Source: Candidatus Acidiferrales bacterium (lineage in GTDB: Bacteria > Acidobacteriota > Terriglobia > Acidiferrales > UBA7541). From it: a DNA stretch of 64,000 nucleotides. The DNA is taken from contig DASYYH010000011.1 in NCBI GenBank assembly GCA_035934015.1, forward strand, positions 372,001 to 436,000, given 5' to 3'. Both the position numbers and the translations under genes were made by a program. Position 1 is the first letter of the stretch. Each line of letters starts with the position of its first letter. Under the pieces are notes generated by a model that made no database searches, was not told the origin of the DNA, and saw only the letters and a list, made by a program, of their open reading frames with translations. Positions 27,124 through 36,387 of this stretch are shown here, piece after piece.

Positions 27124-27615
27124 TCATCGGCGGCCGATTCTCTTGATTTCACGTTTGATAGCCGATTGGCCGAGGCTCATGAGCGGCAAACTGAGGAACA
27201 AACCTATTCTACGATCGAGAACCATGAAAGCATCGCGATAAGCCTGCTCGACTTGTTTTGGCGAGCCAGCAACGGCGGCAGGATCAGGGATACCCCAATG
27301 TGCGGTCATGGGGTGGCCGAGCCAGACGGGACAGATTTCTTTTGCAGCGTTATCGCAAACGGTAAAAACGAAATCGAATCGCGGCGCGTCCGGCCCCGAA
27401 AATTCATCCCAACTTTTGCTTCGGAGGCCATCTGTCGAAAGGTGAGCCATCTCGAGCTGACGGAGCGCTTCCGGACGGACGTATCCAGCCGGATGGCTGC
27501 CGGCACTATAAGCTCTAAATGTGGGCGACCCTTTGTGGTTGAGAATCGCCTCTGCCATGATGGAGCGGGCGGAATTTCCAGTACACAGGAAAAGCACATG
27601 GTAATGGCCTGACAT
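27124..27615 (-). CDS. arsC: Arsenate reductase (LMW-phosphatase type)
   Basis: A 163-aa protein with the low-molecular-weight phosphatase P-loop LCTGNSARS near residues 10-18. Further on is TVCDNAAKEICPVW, whose second and third Cys are the redox pair of thioredoxin-linked ArsC, then HWGIPDPA with the general-acid Asp. It reduces arsenate to arsenite. It follows arsM (about 86 nt gap) on the same strand. The C-terminal 25 residues are more basic than usual. No clear ribosome site is seen before the ATG at 27615. Confidence 0.9.
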   Translation of the reverse strand: MSGHYHVLFLCTGNSARSIMAEAILNHKGSPTFRAYSAGSHPAGYVRPEALRQLEMAHLSTDGLRSKSWDEFSGPDAPRFDFVFTVCDNAAKEICPVWLGHPMTAHWGIPDPAAVAGSPKQVEQAYRDAFMVLDRRIGLFLSLPLMSLGQSAIKREIKRIGRR

Positions 27616-27701
27616 TACCCGAACATATCTCCGGTTCGCTGATACCCTTCAACGGGTCGAAACAATCCGATTTGCAGAAGGACTCTCCAGGATATCTTTG
27701 A

Positions 27702-28535
27702 CTAAGCGATCGGCTTGACGCCGCGAATGAATGCGCTCATGAATTTTCCATCGACCTCGGGCGCAATGGTGTCGCCATCGATTCCAGCAGAAGACAAGAA
27801 CTCGCGCGCATCGGCCATGCGATAAATGCGCGTCGGCTCAATCGAGGTCTGCTCGAACCCCACAGCGGCAAGTTTGCTGATGTAAGCGTTTTCATCAAGG
27901 GCCCCTGCCACGCATCCGATCCATAGCAGAACGCTTTGACGGATTTCGGGGCGAATCTCTCCGCGCGTCACTACATCCGAAACAGCAAGCCGTCCGCCAG
28001 GTTTGAGAACGCGAAACGCTTCGCGCAAGACGCGGTCCTTATCCGCAGACAAATTGATGACGCAATTCGAGATGATTACATCCACAAAATTATCCGGCAA
28101 CGGAATATGCTCAATCTCGCCTTTGAGGAATTCGACATTCTTCAGGCCCGCTTTTTGTTTGTTTTCGTTTGCGAGCGCCAACATCTCATCAGTCATATCC
28201 AAACCGTAGGCTTTTCCGGACGGACCTACACGCTTCGCCGAGAGCAGGACATCAATGCCACCGCCCGAGCCCAAATCCAGCACGACTTCTCCGGCGCTGA
28301 GCTTCGCCAGAGCGGTCGGATTGCCGCACCCCAGCGATGCCAGCAGCGCTTCCTCAGGAAGATCATCTGTCTGCAAGGCGTCATAAAGCCGGGAAGTGAT
28401 TGGATCGCTGCAACAGGCCTCCGCAGTGCCACAGCAGGAGCTGCCCCTGCTTTTGACACGTCGGGCGGCCTCGCCATATTTCTCTTTTACCACTTCCCTT
28501 ACGTTCGCTTCGTCCGGAAACTGTTTCCCATTCAT
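27702..28535 (-). CDS. arsM: Arsenite S-adenosylmethionine methyltransferase
   Basis: A 277-aa enzyme that methylates As(III). The SAM-binding motif VLDLGSGGGIDVLLSA is at about 85-100. The N-terminus holds the ArsM-type Cys cluster SSCCGTAEACCSD. The conserved metal-binding cysteines are visible in ASLGCGNP, IISNCVINL and WIGCVAGAL. The ATG at 28535 has AGGAG 8 nt upstream, better than the TTG two codons earlier. It lies 26 nt downstream of arsR and is probably co-transcribed with it. With arsC it would convert arsenate to volatile or methylated arsenicals. Confidence 0.93.
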   Translation of the reverse strand: MNGKQFPDEANVREVVKEKYGEAARRVKSRGSSCCGTAEACCSDPITSRLYDALQTDDLPEEALLASLGCGNPTALAKLSAGEVVLDLGSGGGIDVLLSAKRVGPSGKAYGLDMTDEMLALANENKQKAGLKNVEFLKGEIEHIPLPDNFVDVIISNCVINLSADKDRVLREAFRVLKPGGRLAVSDVVTRGEIRPEIRQSVLLWIGCVAGALDENAYISKLAAVGFEQTSIEPTRIYRMADAREFLSSAGIDGDTIAPEVDGKFMSAFIRGVKPIA

Positions 28536-28561
28536 TGACAATTCTCCTGTGATTCCCTAAG

Positions 28562-28921
28562 TTACTGGCAAACTTGAATCACTTCGTCGCCATTGAGAGC
28601 TTTCGTTCGAGTGCAACATTCCGCATACAAAAAGCTGAGGAGTTCCCTCAGCGCCACCGTATTCGCCGTGTAGCGCAAAAATGTACCCTCCCGCCGTACC
28701 TTAACGAGATTTTCGGACTTCAGCTTGTCCAAATGATGCGAGAGCGTGGAGTTGGGAATGCTCAGCCGATCCTGTATATCGCCGACCACCAGCCCATCCG
28801 GATGCGCCGTCAGCAAGATTTGCATGATGCGCAGCCGCGGCTCCGTGCCCATTGCGGAAAACATGTCTGCATAACGCACGACATCGTTGACTTCTATGCT
28901 GAGTTGGTTTTGGCTGACCAT
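28562..28921 (-). CDS. arsR: ArsR-family metalloregulator
   Basis: A 119-aa winged-helix repressor: DMFSAMGTEPRLRIMQILL, then VVGDIQDRLSIPNSTLSHHLDKLKSENLVKVRREGTFLRYT. The classical alpha-3 ELCVCDL cysteine motif is absent. Instead a Cys pair occurs near the C-terminus (AECCTRTKAL) plus a final Cys, so As(III) sensing by the C-terminal cysteines is plausible, as in some variant ArsR proteins. The ATG at 28921 has an AGAGGT ribosome site. It should repress the operon from the inverted repeat just upstream. Confidence 0.88.
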   Translation of the reverse strand: MVSQNQLSIEVNDVVRYADMFSAMGTEPRLRIMQILLTAHPDGLVVGDIQDRLSIPNSTLSHHLDKLKSENLVKVRREGTFLRYTANTVALRELLSFLYAECCTRTKALNGDEVIQVCQ

Positions 28922-28944
28922 AAACTCGACCTCTTGAGCCGTAG

Positions 28945-28977
28945 ATATTCTTCGATATTTGCAGAAATATAGAATAT
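28945..28977. promoter_or_regulatory. Probable ArsR operator
   Basis: AT-rich nested inverted repeats lie 24-56 nt upstream of arsR: ATATTC (28945-28950) with GAATAT (28972-28977), and ATATTT (28955-28960) with AAATAT (28965-28970). The form and place fit an ArsR/SmtB operator overlapping the arsR promoter. Confidence 0.6.
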
Positions 28978-29094
28978 TGTCAAGCGCAAACTTTCGAGAG
29001 ATATTGCGGGTCTAATCGCAGAAAGGGGATTCAACACTCCAACAGAAGGAATTGATAGGATGGATTTTACGGACCGTTTGGAGATTGGACGTTC

Positions 29095-29141
29095 AAAAAA
29101 AATTAGCCGGCGGACGTGGCTGAGGGACCCGCATCCGCCGG
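29095..29141 (-). terminator. Rho-independent terminator after the PilZ gene
   Basis: On the minus strand CCGGCGGA (29141-29134) pairs perfectly with TCCGCCGG (29114-29107), followed by CTAA and eight T residues (29102-29095). It stands 42 nt after the PilZ stop and insulates the ars operon. Confidence 0.8.
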
Positions 29142-29182
29142 TTGTTTCTCACCCAACTCCGAAAAGGATGGGCAAGAACTTG

Positions 29183-29518
29183 TTATACGAGCACTTCCCC
29201 ATCTCGCAGGAACTCATAGCGTTCAATAGCTGCAGCCACGCCAATGTCCTGTTCTCTTTCTGAATCGGTGCGCACGACATGCCCGAGACAACGAACCTTT
29301 ACGGGGCCCGCCATTGTGACTTCATGGGGGAGGGTCATGACGATCTCTAGAGGCGCTCCGCTTTTCAGATCTTTGGGAAGAAAGAAATATAGCCCGCGGG
29401 AACTGACTTCACGCGTCTCCGAGGAGGCCTCTCCGACGGATGCTTCGCTGGTCCAGCGAACCTTCAAGGGCAATCGCATTAGAAAACGACGGCTGGTTCT
29501 ACGCTCTTTTTGCGCCAA
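29183..29518 (-). CDS. PilZ-domain protein
   Basis: A 111-aa single-domain protein. The N-terminal basic motif ERRTSRRF gives the R-x3-R of the cyclic-di-GMP site. REVSSRGLYFFL corresponds to the D/N-x-S-x-x-G element, with Glu-Val in place of the usual Asp/Asn position. It could be a cyclic-di-GMP receptor or an altered non-binding PilZ. It starts at TTG (29518) with AAGG 8 nt upstream. Single gene followed by a strong terminator. Confidence 0.75.
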   Translation of the reverse strand: MAQKERRTSRRFLMRLPLKVRWTSEASVGEASSETREVSSRGLYFFLPKDLKSGAPLEIVMTLPHEVTMAGPVKVRCLGHVVRTDSEREQDIGVAAAIERYEFLRDGEVLV

Positions 29519-29650
29519 AGGACACCTTCCGCATTTGCTACTACCTCCAGCTTAAGCGCCATCGTCAAATAGCCTCAATAGACTGCAAGGTACATTTTGC
29601 CGAGAAGCGACGTAGTACAAAGGTACTAGGATGGCCAAATCACGGGAAGT

Positions 29651-31420
29651 TCAAGAGTTACGGTAGGCGCGCAGAATGTCCTCGAGGGAAACCACACCTT
29701 CGAGTTTATCTGTATTGGCGCGGTTGACGACGGGCACAAGCGGCCAATCGCCAATGAGGCGGAGAGCCTCGTCCAAGTGCTGGTCCGGGTAGAGCTGCGG
29801 CAAAGGGCCGCGTGAGGGGATTTCAGGCGCGGCAGCCCCCACACGAATCCCTTCAGGCTGGCGCTTGAGATCGTCGCGCGACACGATTTGCCAATCGTTA
29901 CCGCGCCTCCAGAGCAGGAACGAGGCAGTGGGAGAGGAAGCTGATCCCGTCTGCAATAACCTGCCGCCGTCATCCTCGCGCCAGACACTCCCTTCCCCCG
30001 GTCGCATGGCATCCTCCACACGCAAGGCATTCTGCTCGCGCAGTTCCTCGATGGAGGGAAGAAAAAAGCCATCCTGCCGGGCAAGAAAATCGAAAAGCGG
30101 GACCTTCTGATAACGATGGGAAATGAAGTAGGCAATCATGTTGGAGATAATCGCTGGGACGATGATGGAGTAGTTTCCGCTGACCTCGAGAACCATGAAT
30201 ACGGAAGTGATAGGCACGCGCAGGAATCCCGCAAAAAACGTTCCCATGCCAACCAGAGCAAATGCGGCAACGGATTCCACTGGCCTGTGGACGACGTAAT
30301 GCTCGAAGCCTCCTACAGCGCCGCCAAGCATTGCGCCAATGAAAAGAGTTGGTGCAAACATGCCACCTGGCGTACCACTGACGAAAGAAATGCCCGTTGC
30401 AAGAATCTTGAACAACGCAAGCAGGAGCAACATGCGCCAGACAAACTGGTCATGGAGAACCTGGTCAATGATCGGATACCCGCTACCCATCACCTGGGGC
30501 AGCCAGAGGCCAATCGTGCCAATGAGGAGCCCGGCAATGGCCGGCTGGAGATAATGCGTCCAACGCGGGAGGCGCGTCAGCCTTGGGCGCGTATAGGCGA
30601 TGAATTTCAAGAAAGCGAGCGCCGCGAAACCGCTGATCACACCGAGTACGGCGTAGCCGATGAGCTCAACTGGACTACGAAATTCGATGGCTGGCACTCG
30701 AAACATAGGTGCATTGCCCAAGAATTCGCGCATGACGACGACGCTCGAAATGGCCGCCAATATGACTGCACCCAAGACTCCGCCGCTCCATGTGCCGATA
30801 ATTTCTTCGATTACGAAAATGACCGCGGAAATTGGTGCATTGAACGCGGCAGCGAGGCCGGCCGCAGCGCCGATTGGCGCGATCAAACGCTGCTTTTCGC
30901 GAGATAGTCTGAGACTTCGCCCAAGAGCGGAAGCGATTCCCGCACCCATTTGCAAGGAAGGATCTTCGGGGCCCAAGGATTGCCCGCTTCCGATGGCCAG
31001 AGCGCAAGTGACGAATTTTCCAATCACGGTTCGGAAAGGGACGTACCCGTCGAAAATAAAGACGGCGGCTTTTGTCTGGTTTACGCCGCTGCCGCGCGAG
31101 CGTTTGAAAATGCGCAAGACAAGCAGAGCCACGCCAATGCCGCCAAGCGTCGGCGCAAGAAGAACGCGAAGATATGAAGGCTGCATGGAGGAACCAAGCA
31201 ACCAGAAACGCGTCCACTCAATTGTGATCCGGAAACAGACGACAACAAGACCCGAAAACATGCCGATAATCACGGCGAGCAGGAGGAAAAGCTGACCTTC
31301 CCGTAGCGTGAGAGCTTTCCGGCGCCAGATTGTCCACAGCCGTTCCAAGCGGCTCCTCTCGCGCGAAACCCTCGGGTCAGGCAGGGACGGAGCGAGAATG
31401 TCGCCAGGTGTCGCACTCAT
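29651..31420 (-). CDS. ClC-family chloride channel/antiporter with C-terminal CBS-like region
   Basis: A 589-aa membrane protein. ClC selectivity-filter motifs are visible: GSGVNQT (for GSGIP), GSGQSLGPEDPSLQ (for GxGxxxGxEGP, with Asp replacing the second acid/Gly position) and GTPGGMFAPTLFIGA (for GGxFxPxLxxGA). After the last helix a polar region of about 150 residues contains EALRLIGDWPLVPVVN and LEGVVSLEDIL, a CBS-type repeat. The ATG at 31420 overlaps the stop of the upstream TPR gene (ATGA), fixing the start despite the longer open frame. Likely moves chloride or another anion, possibly coupled to protons. Confidence 0.88.
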   Translation of the reverse strand: MSATPGDILAPSLPDPRVSRERSRLERLWTIWRRKALTLREGQLFLLLAVIIGMFSGLVVVCFRITIEWTRFWLLGSSMQPSYLRVLLAPTLGGIGVALLVLRIFKRSRGSGVNQTKAAVFIFDGYVPFRTVIGKFVTCALAIGSGQSLGPEDPSLQMGAGIASALGRSLRLSREKQRLIAPIGAAAGLAAAFNAPISAVIFVIEEIIGTWSGGVLGAVILAAISSVVVMREFLGNAPMFRVPAIEFRSPVELIGYAVLGVISGFAALAFLKFIAYTRPRLTRLPRWTHYLQPAIAGLLIGTIGLWLPQVMGSGYPIIDQVLHDQFVWRMLLLLALFKILATGISFVSGTPGGMFAPTLFIGAMLGGAVGGFEHYVVHRPVESVAAFALVGMGTFFAGFLRVPITSVFMVLEVSGNYSIIVPAIISNMIAYFISHRYQKVPLFDFLARQDGFFLPSIEELREQNALRVEDAMRPGEGSVWREDDGGRLLQTGSASSPTASFLLWRRGNDWQIVSRDDLKRQPEGIRVGAAAPEIPSRGPLPQLYPDQHLDEALRLIGDWPLVPVVNRANTDKLEGVVSLEDILRAYRNS

Positions 31421-32661
31421 TGCTGCACGTTCCGTGGGGATTTTCCTATCAAGACCAAAGCTTGATCGAGCCCTTCTAAAGGCCCGCACTGCTGCGACGC
31501 AAGATCCTCAATGCCAAATACAAGGCTCATTGTTGCATCGACCAATCCTGGATTATGACGAAAGCCGGACGGCGTCAAAAGTGGCCGTAAGGAGACTGCT
31601 TTGGCATAAAAGGGTGAAAAAACTGAAGTTGCAGACTTATTGGTTAGATCGATGCCTTTGTCTTCGGCGCACGACTGCAAGCGCATGAGAGCCTGTTCGA
31701 AATCGTGGCGCACGCGAACCTGGCGTTCTTTAGCGCTGAGTCCGGCGATATAAGGATTCCATGCGAGGATGAGTCTGGACATCTGGAGCGGCGCGGTAAT
31801 GCTTGGGTCGTACTTTCGAAGATGGGAAGCGCGCTCTAGATAGGATTCTGCCAGGGAATAGCGGCCGAGTTGAAATGCGGAGATACCAGCGCCGTGGAGA
31901 GAGCCTGCGGGCGGACTCGGCGAGGCGAGCGCGGCGCGAAATTCGGTCAGCGCACGGTTCGCGTCACCGACCTCAAGAAATAGGTCACCCGTTTTCTCTT
32001 CAATGGAGGATTCGCCTTCGCGGGGAATGTCCGAAGCGAGCGCGATAAGCTCCGATTCAGCATTGGAGACATCATGACGCGAAATCAGAAACTGGCAAAG
32101 CTCGAGACGAGTCTTCACGCGATTCGTTTCGGCTTCGTCAGGCCAGACGCCGTAAATCGCGCCATGATAGTAGCGAAGGGCATCCGCCTCTGAGCCGCTC
32201 GCGACCGAAATTCGAGCAAGCGCTAAGTTAACGGGCGCGTTGGCGGGAGCGTGAGCGAGGATTCCGAAGAGATACGAACTCGCTTCGCTATTGTGGCCGG
32301 TGGCAGCCAAAGCCAGCGCGAGCCGCAACTGAATTTCGTCGTCGTCAGGCGCATAGACAAGGGCGTTGCGGAAATCGGCAAGAGCTTGGGTGGCATTTCC
32401 CAACTTCAGTTGCTGTTCGCCCGAGTCAAACCATTGCTGGCCGAGCGCGGCTAATTTCTGGTGGAAACCCTTCGCGACAAAACCAGTGACAAAGAAGAGA
32501 GCGACCAGAATCACGACGCAAAGCAAAATGACGGTTTCGCGGGTGCGTAAGAGAGGAAGCAGCGGCTCCCCGCAGTGCGGGCACTTGGAGACTGAATCAG
32601 ATAGCGGGTTCCCACAGTGGGCGCACGTACGTTCATTCTGATTTTCAGCCACCGTTGACAT
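31417..32661 (-). CDS. Zinc-ribbon, membrane-anchored TPR protein
   Basis: A 414-aa protein. An N-terminal double-CxxC zinc ribbon (CAHCGNPLSDSVSKCPHCG, residues 13-31) precedes one membrane helix (VILLCVVILVALFFVTGFV). The remainder is a TPR-rich region with GNATQALADFRNALVYAPDDDEIQLRLALALAATG and later GDANRALTEFRAALA and LGRYSLAESYLERASHL. The zinc ribbon would be cytoplasmic and the TPR part outside if the helix is oriented by the positive-inside rule. It is translationally coupled to the ClC gene. Function unknown; probably a scaffold. Confidence 0.75.
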   Translation of the reverse strand: MSTVAENQNERTCAHCGNPLSDSVSKCPHCGEPLLPLLRTRETVILLCVVILVALFFVTGFVAKGFHQKLAALGQQWFDSGEQQLKLGNATQALADFRNALVYAPDDDEIQLRLALALAATGHNSEASSYLFGILAHAPANAPVNLALARISVASGSEADALRYYHGAIYGVWPDEAETNRVKTRLELCQFLISRHDVSNAESELIALASDIPREGESSIEEKTGDLFLEVGDANRALTEFRAALASPSPPAGSLHGAGISAFQLGRYSLAESYLERASHLRKYDPSITAPLQMSRLILAWNPYIAGLSAKERQVRVRHDFEQALMRLQSCAEDKGIDLTNKSATSVFSPFYAKAVSLRPLLTPSGFRHNPGLVDATMSLVFGIEDLASQQCGPLEGLDQALVLIGKSPRNVQQ

Positions 32662-32759
32662 CAGTTAATAGAATATCGCGGAGAACACGCTCTGAGGAAA
32701 AAAATTCTCCGTCGAGCGAAACGTAAGGAACGCAAAGTTCGAAGAAACAGAAGCGAATC

Positions 32760-33425
32760 TCAGGTCTGATCGATCAGACGATGATGAATGGCGTAGAGCG
32801 CAAGTTCAAGCCGATCGGACACGCCGAGCTTGTCAAAGATGTTGTGGAGATGGTTCTTCACCGTTTGTTCGCTAATAAAAAGCTTCTCCCCGATTTCCCT
32901 GTTGCGAAATCCCTGAGCGACGAGCTGAACAATTTCCTTTTCGCGATCACTAAGGAGCGGCTTGTCGCGGCGCTGGCCGGTTTCTGCGGAACGCTTGAAC
33001 GCATCGATTACTTCCGCCGTCATGCGATTGTCCAGCCAGATTTCGCCTTCACTAACTTTCTTGATGCTCTTAAGGAGCAAATCGCTCGCCGACTGTTTCA
33101 AAACGACGCCGCGCGCACCCAGACGCATGGCGCGAACAACGTCACGGTCGTCTTCGGCTGCAGTCACAACGATAACGCGCGTAGAAATCGAATCGAAATT
33201 AATCTCTTCCAGCACGCCCAGTCCATCTTTCTCTGGCATGCGCAAGTCCAGAAGAAGGATATCTGGCTTCAACTTCGCGAGCATACGGATGCACTCGTTG
33301 CCATTGGAGGCTTCGCCGACGATCGTCACTTCGTCGGAACCTTCAAATAGCTTGCGCAGACCATCGCGGAAAATGGCGTGGTCGTCAGCGATCAGAACGC
33401 GGACAGGCGATTTGCCTTTTGTCAT
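32760..33425 (-). CDS. NarL/FixJ-type response regulator
   Basis: A 221-aa two-component regulator. The receiver domain has acidic pocket DD (about 15-16), the phosphoacceptor Asp in DILLLDLRMPEKDG, Thr in VIVVTAAE and Lys in VVLKQSA. The C-terminal LuxR-type HTH is LLSDREKEIVQLVAQGFRNREIGEKLFISEQTVKNHLHNIFDKLGVSDR. Its ATG lies one base after the stop of the histidine kinase gene, so the two are a cognate pair. Confidence 0.93.
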   Translation of the reverse strand: MTKGKSPVRVLIADDHAIFRDGLRKLFEGSDEVTIVGEASNGNECIRMLAKLKPDILLLDLRMPEKDGLGVLEEINFDSISTRVIVVTAAEDDRDVVRAMRLGARGVVLKQSASDLLLKSIKKVSEGEIWLDNRMTAEVIDAFKRSAETGQRRDKPLLSDREKEIVQLVAQGFRNREIGEKLFISEQTVKNHLHNIFDKLGVSDRLELALYAIHHRLIDQT

Positions 33426-33426
33426 C

Positions 33427-35136
33427 TCAGTTCAATGGGATTTCAATTGTTAAACGCGCACCGTGCCCTGGGTTCGACTCCACCGTCAGGACACCCCCAA
33501 CGCTTCGCGTCCGCTCTTTTATCGAGATCGGACCCAGGCGCAAGCGGTCCAGTTCCTCACTGTTGTACCGGCCCGAAAAACTGAATCCCTGCCCATTGTC
33601 GTCGACGACGAGGAAGATTTTCGTGTCGTCTTGCCATAGTTTTACCACGACGTGGCTCGCGCGTGCATGCTTTTTTATATTATTGAGTGACTCACGATAT
33701 ATCTGGAAAACTTCGCGGCAAACACGGTCCGGAGCGCGCAAATCGTTCTCTTCCAAGAATAAATCGACGGCAATGCCGGATTCCTCGTGGCAACGCTCTG
33801 CGAAACCGAACATCATTTCCCGCAAGTCGGCGCTTTCCAGACGCAGCGGCCGAAGGTCCTTGACCATTTGGCGAAGCTCCTCCCCTTCCTCGCGGACGGT
33901 TTTCTCCAAGCCTGCCAGGTCGGTGCTTACTTGATCCGGGAACTGGGGGAGCTTACGGCGCAGAACGCCGAGCTGGATATTGAGACTCAAGAGCGTCTGA
34001 AGAATGCCATCGTGAAGATCGCGCGAAATGCGGCTGCGCTCTCCTTCCACGGCCCTCGTCCGGAGATTTCGGAGAAGGAAAACATTTTCGAGCGGAACGC
34101 TGAGTTGGCGAACGATCCGCTCGAAAAGCCGCAGGTCACGGCGGGTAAAATTTCCTCGAGAATTGATCAGCAACATGCGGCCAGCGGGATGTCCTGAAGA
34201 CAGCACGGTCACAGCCATCACAGAGCGCGCGCCGAGCTGCTGTCGAGCCGTGGCTGGCGGAGCTTCCATCTCTTTCCATGAAGCGCCGGTATCTCGTTCC
34301 CAGCCAAACCCCTTCCCTGCCCCGTCGAGCGAGTTCCAGCAAATCGTATGCGACAAGTCCTCCGCGAAATGAGCCCCGGCGCCGGAGAGCGGAAGAACTT
34401 CCGGTGGAATTACGTGGCGACGATCCTGATCAGCTTTCCAGACAAAAAGCCGCTCGATTTCTTCATCACATATTGCCAGCGCGGCGCGTTCGCAATCGAA
34501 TTCGCGGGCCAGTTCGCTCAAGACGAGACGGACAGATTCAGCGACACCTTTCTCTACGCGTATCGCACCGAGCAGGGATTCGATCAACCGGTGCTCGCTG
34601 ATGAGGGTCCGTTCACGAATTCCGAACCACGTGACACAAAAACCGGCGAAGTACGTCGCCAAACCGAGCCCCAAGCAACGAATTATCCCGGAGCTTTCTT
34701 GAAACCAGATGGCACGAACAGTTACGGCAACCGCGGCGCCGACGCTGAGAAGCGCTGCATCGCTGACATAGAGACTGTTGGGTCGTGTCTGGAACGGGGA
34801 AACTTTCGCACTCAAACGTCCCCTTGCCGCCAAGGCGAACACAGTGAAGATGTAGAACAACCAGAATGGAGGCAGGGTCGGGGTCAGTGCGATAAAAACG
34901 GCGAGAACGACGGCGTCAAGTTCAACAGGAATACGGACCCGTTGAAAACGAGAGACATTCTTAATGCTTAGAACCGCAAGGGATGCGATCAAATAGATAG
35001 ATAGAAAAACAACTGGGGTGCGGCTGGAGCTCGGAGCAGTCTCCTTGAGAGCCAATAAGGCGAGCAGGAGAGCGACTGGGCGAGCCACGCTAGTGAATTG
35101 CCCAAGCTGGCGATGTTCAAATTTTTCGGCTGGCAT
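33427..35136 (-). CDS. Membrane sensor histidine kinase (HisKA_3) with GAF-like domain
   Basis: A protein of about 569 aa from the ATG at 35136. N-terminal membrane segments (about 5-6) are followed by a GAF-like domain (VRLVLSELAREFDCERAALAIC...). The HisKA_3 phosphoacceptor motif SRISRDLHDGILQTLLSLNIQLG and a HATPase region (ESLNNIKKHARASHVVV, VDDNGQGFS, RLGPISIKERTRSVGGVL) complete it. This is the NarX/DegS class, matching the LuxR-type partner 1 nt downstream. The frame is open to 35373; I prefer 35136 because of AAGGGGGG 13 nt upstream and because upstream codons run into the divergent promoter region. An alternative ATG is at 35244. Confidence 0.88.
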   Translation of the reverse strand: MPAEKFEHRQLGQFTSVARPVALLLALLALKETAPSSSRTPVVFLSIYLIASLAVLSIKNVSRFQRVRIPVELDAVVLAVFIALTPTLPPFWLFYIFTVFALAARGRLSAKVSPFQTRPNSLYVSDAALLSVGAAVAVTVRAIWFQESSGIIRCLGLGLATYFAGFCVTWFGIRERTLISEHRLIESLLGAIRVEKGVAESVRLVLSELAREFDCERAALAICDEEIERLFVWKADQDRRHVIPPEVLPLSGAGAHFAEDLSHTICWNSLDGAGKGFGWERDTGASWKEMEAPPATARQQLGARSVMAVTVLSSGHPAGRMLLINSRGNFTRRDLRLFERIVRQLSVPLENVFLLRNLRTRAVEGERSRISRDLHDGILQTLLSLNIQLGVLRRKLPQFPDQVSTDLAGLEKTVREEGEELRQMVKDLRPLRLESADLREMMFGFAERCHEESGIAVDLFLEENDLRAPDRVCREVFQIYRESLNNIKKHARASHVVVKLWQDDTKIFLVVDDNGQGFSFSGRYNSEELDRLRLGPISIKERTRSVGGVLTVESNPGHGARLTIEIPLN

Positions 35137-35335
35137 TTTGAACAGCGAGCCCCCCTTAGAAAGTCTAACAAGACGCTTCAGAGCCGCAACGGGCGGGTGC
35201 TTACCAGTAACGGAGAAAAGATCAAGAAAATTGATTCTCACCATGTGTAAGATTTGACATGGGGTGGATAATCGTTTGGACAGAAGCTTGCGCGGCCCGT
35301 GAGTAACTACGGTCGCGCCCGAGGAAACGAGCGCA

Positions 35336-36262
35336 TTGCCTGAGCGGTATACGCAAAGAGAGACGAGCCGCATTGTCGGAGTAGATCCGGGCCGGTTGCG
35401 CTACTGGCAACGACTTCGCCTGGTTACACCGTGGTCCCGCTGGGGTGAGCATTTTTACAATTTTCGCGATCTCGTGGCCCTACGTTCAATCAAGTCAATC
35501 ACAGAATCGAAAATACCGGCCAGAAGGCTTTCGCGCGCCGTAGCTATCCTACGGAAGAGCCTTGGGCCACAAGATGCAACGATTGGTGAGCTTAAACTCT
35601 TCGCCAGCGGACGGGAAATCGCCGCGATTCCGCCGAATGCCGCAGGCAGAGCTATCGAACCCCTTACGGGACAATTGCTATTACCCTTTCACGCTGTGGT
35701 GGAGAGGCCGAAGATCCACCAAATGGTGTCACGAGCCGCGGATGAACTGTTTGAGTGGGCGGTGCGTTGCGAGGCCCGGCGTGATGGGCTGCATGAGGCA
35801 ATGCATCTTTACCGCCAGGTGATTGAGATGCAGCCGAAATGGTGTGAGCCACATGTAAATCTCGGCTGCGTTTTCTATCAGCTTGGAGAGCTGGAAAACG
35901 CTCGAAGAGCTTTCTTGGACGCTCTTGCACTCGACCCAGGGAACGCCATCGGTCACTTCAATTTGGGCTGCGTGCTCGATGAACTGGGTGAGATGAGCGA
36001 GGCAATTCAGCATTTGCGCCGCGCCACCGAGATCGAACCACAGCATGGCGACGCGCACTTCAATCTGGCATCAGCATACGAAAAGCAGGGACAGAAGAAA
36101 CTCGCCCTGCAGCATTGGATATCCTATCTTCAAATCGAATCGAAGGGACCGTGGGCAGATTATGCGCGCTCGCAGTTGGAGAAGAGCCAAAATCCCCGGA
36201 TTCCGGCCGCGCCAATCCCCTTTCGCCCGCTCGATCCTACGTCCAAACCTTCCCGATCGTAG
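35336..36262 (+). CDS. MerR-like DNA-binding domain fused to TPR repeats
   Basis: A 308-aa protein. Residues of about 3-75 resemble a MerR-type HTH (YTQRETSRIVGVDPGRLRYWQRLRLVTP, then FRDLVALRSIKSI). After a linker, residues of about 150-290 are TPR units: HVNLGCVFYQLGELENARRAFLDALALDPG, HFNLGCVLDELGEMSEAIQHLRRATEIEPQ and HFNLASAYEKQGQKKLALQHWI. The start appears to be TTG (35336) with GAGGA 10 nt before it. It is divergent from the kinase gene and ends 125 nt before tRNA-His. The architecture suggests a regulator whose activity is set by protein contacts; no target is known. Confidence 0.72.
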   Translation: MPERYTQRETSRIVGVDPGRLRYWQRLRLVTPWSRWGEHFYNFRDLVALRSIKSITESKIPARRLSRAVAILRKSLGPQDATIGELKLFASGREIAAIPPNAAGRAIEPLTGQLLLPFHAVVERPKIHQMVSRAADELFEWAVRCEARRDGLHEAMHLYRQVIEMQPKWCEPHVNLGCVFYQLGELENARRAFLDALALDPGNAIGHFNLGCVLDELGEMSEAIQHLRRATEIEPQHGDAHFNLASAYEKQGQKKLALQHWISYLQIESKGPWADYARSQLEKSQNPRIPAAPIPFRPLDPTSKPSRS

Positions 36263-36387
36263 CAAGCTGAACCGGACCGCAGTGGCAAGTTGCACAGGAG
36301 ACGATTTGCCTTTCGGGACGTGCTGCGAATAGGCGCGGAGCCGTCTTTCACTGAACAGCACTGCGTGCTATGATTGTTTTCTCGTCG

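Noticed and set aside
27616-27701. GAAC...GTTC repeat between arsC and arsM
   Set aside because: Short, weak symmetry and inside a probable operon; no support as a regulatory site.
29060-29263. Plus-strand 67-codon frame
   Set aside because: Runs through the PilZ terminator hairpin and into the antisense of the PilZ gene; probably chance.
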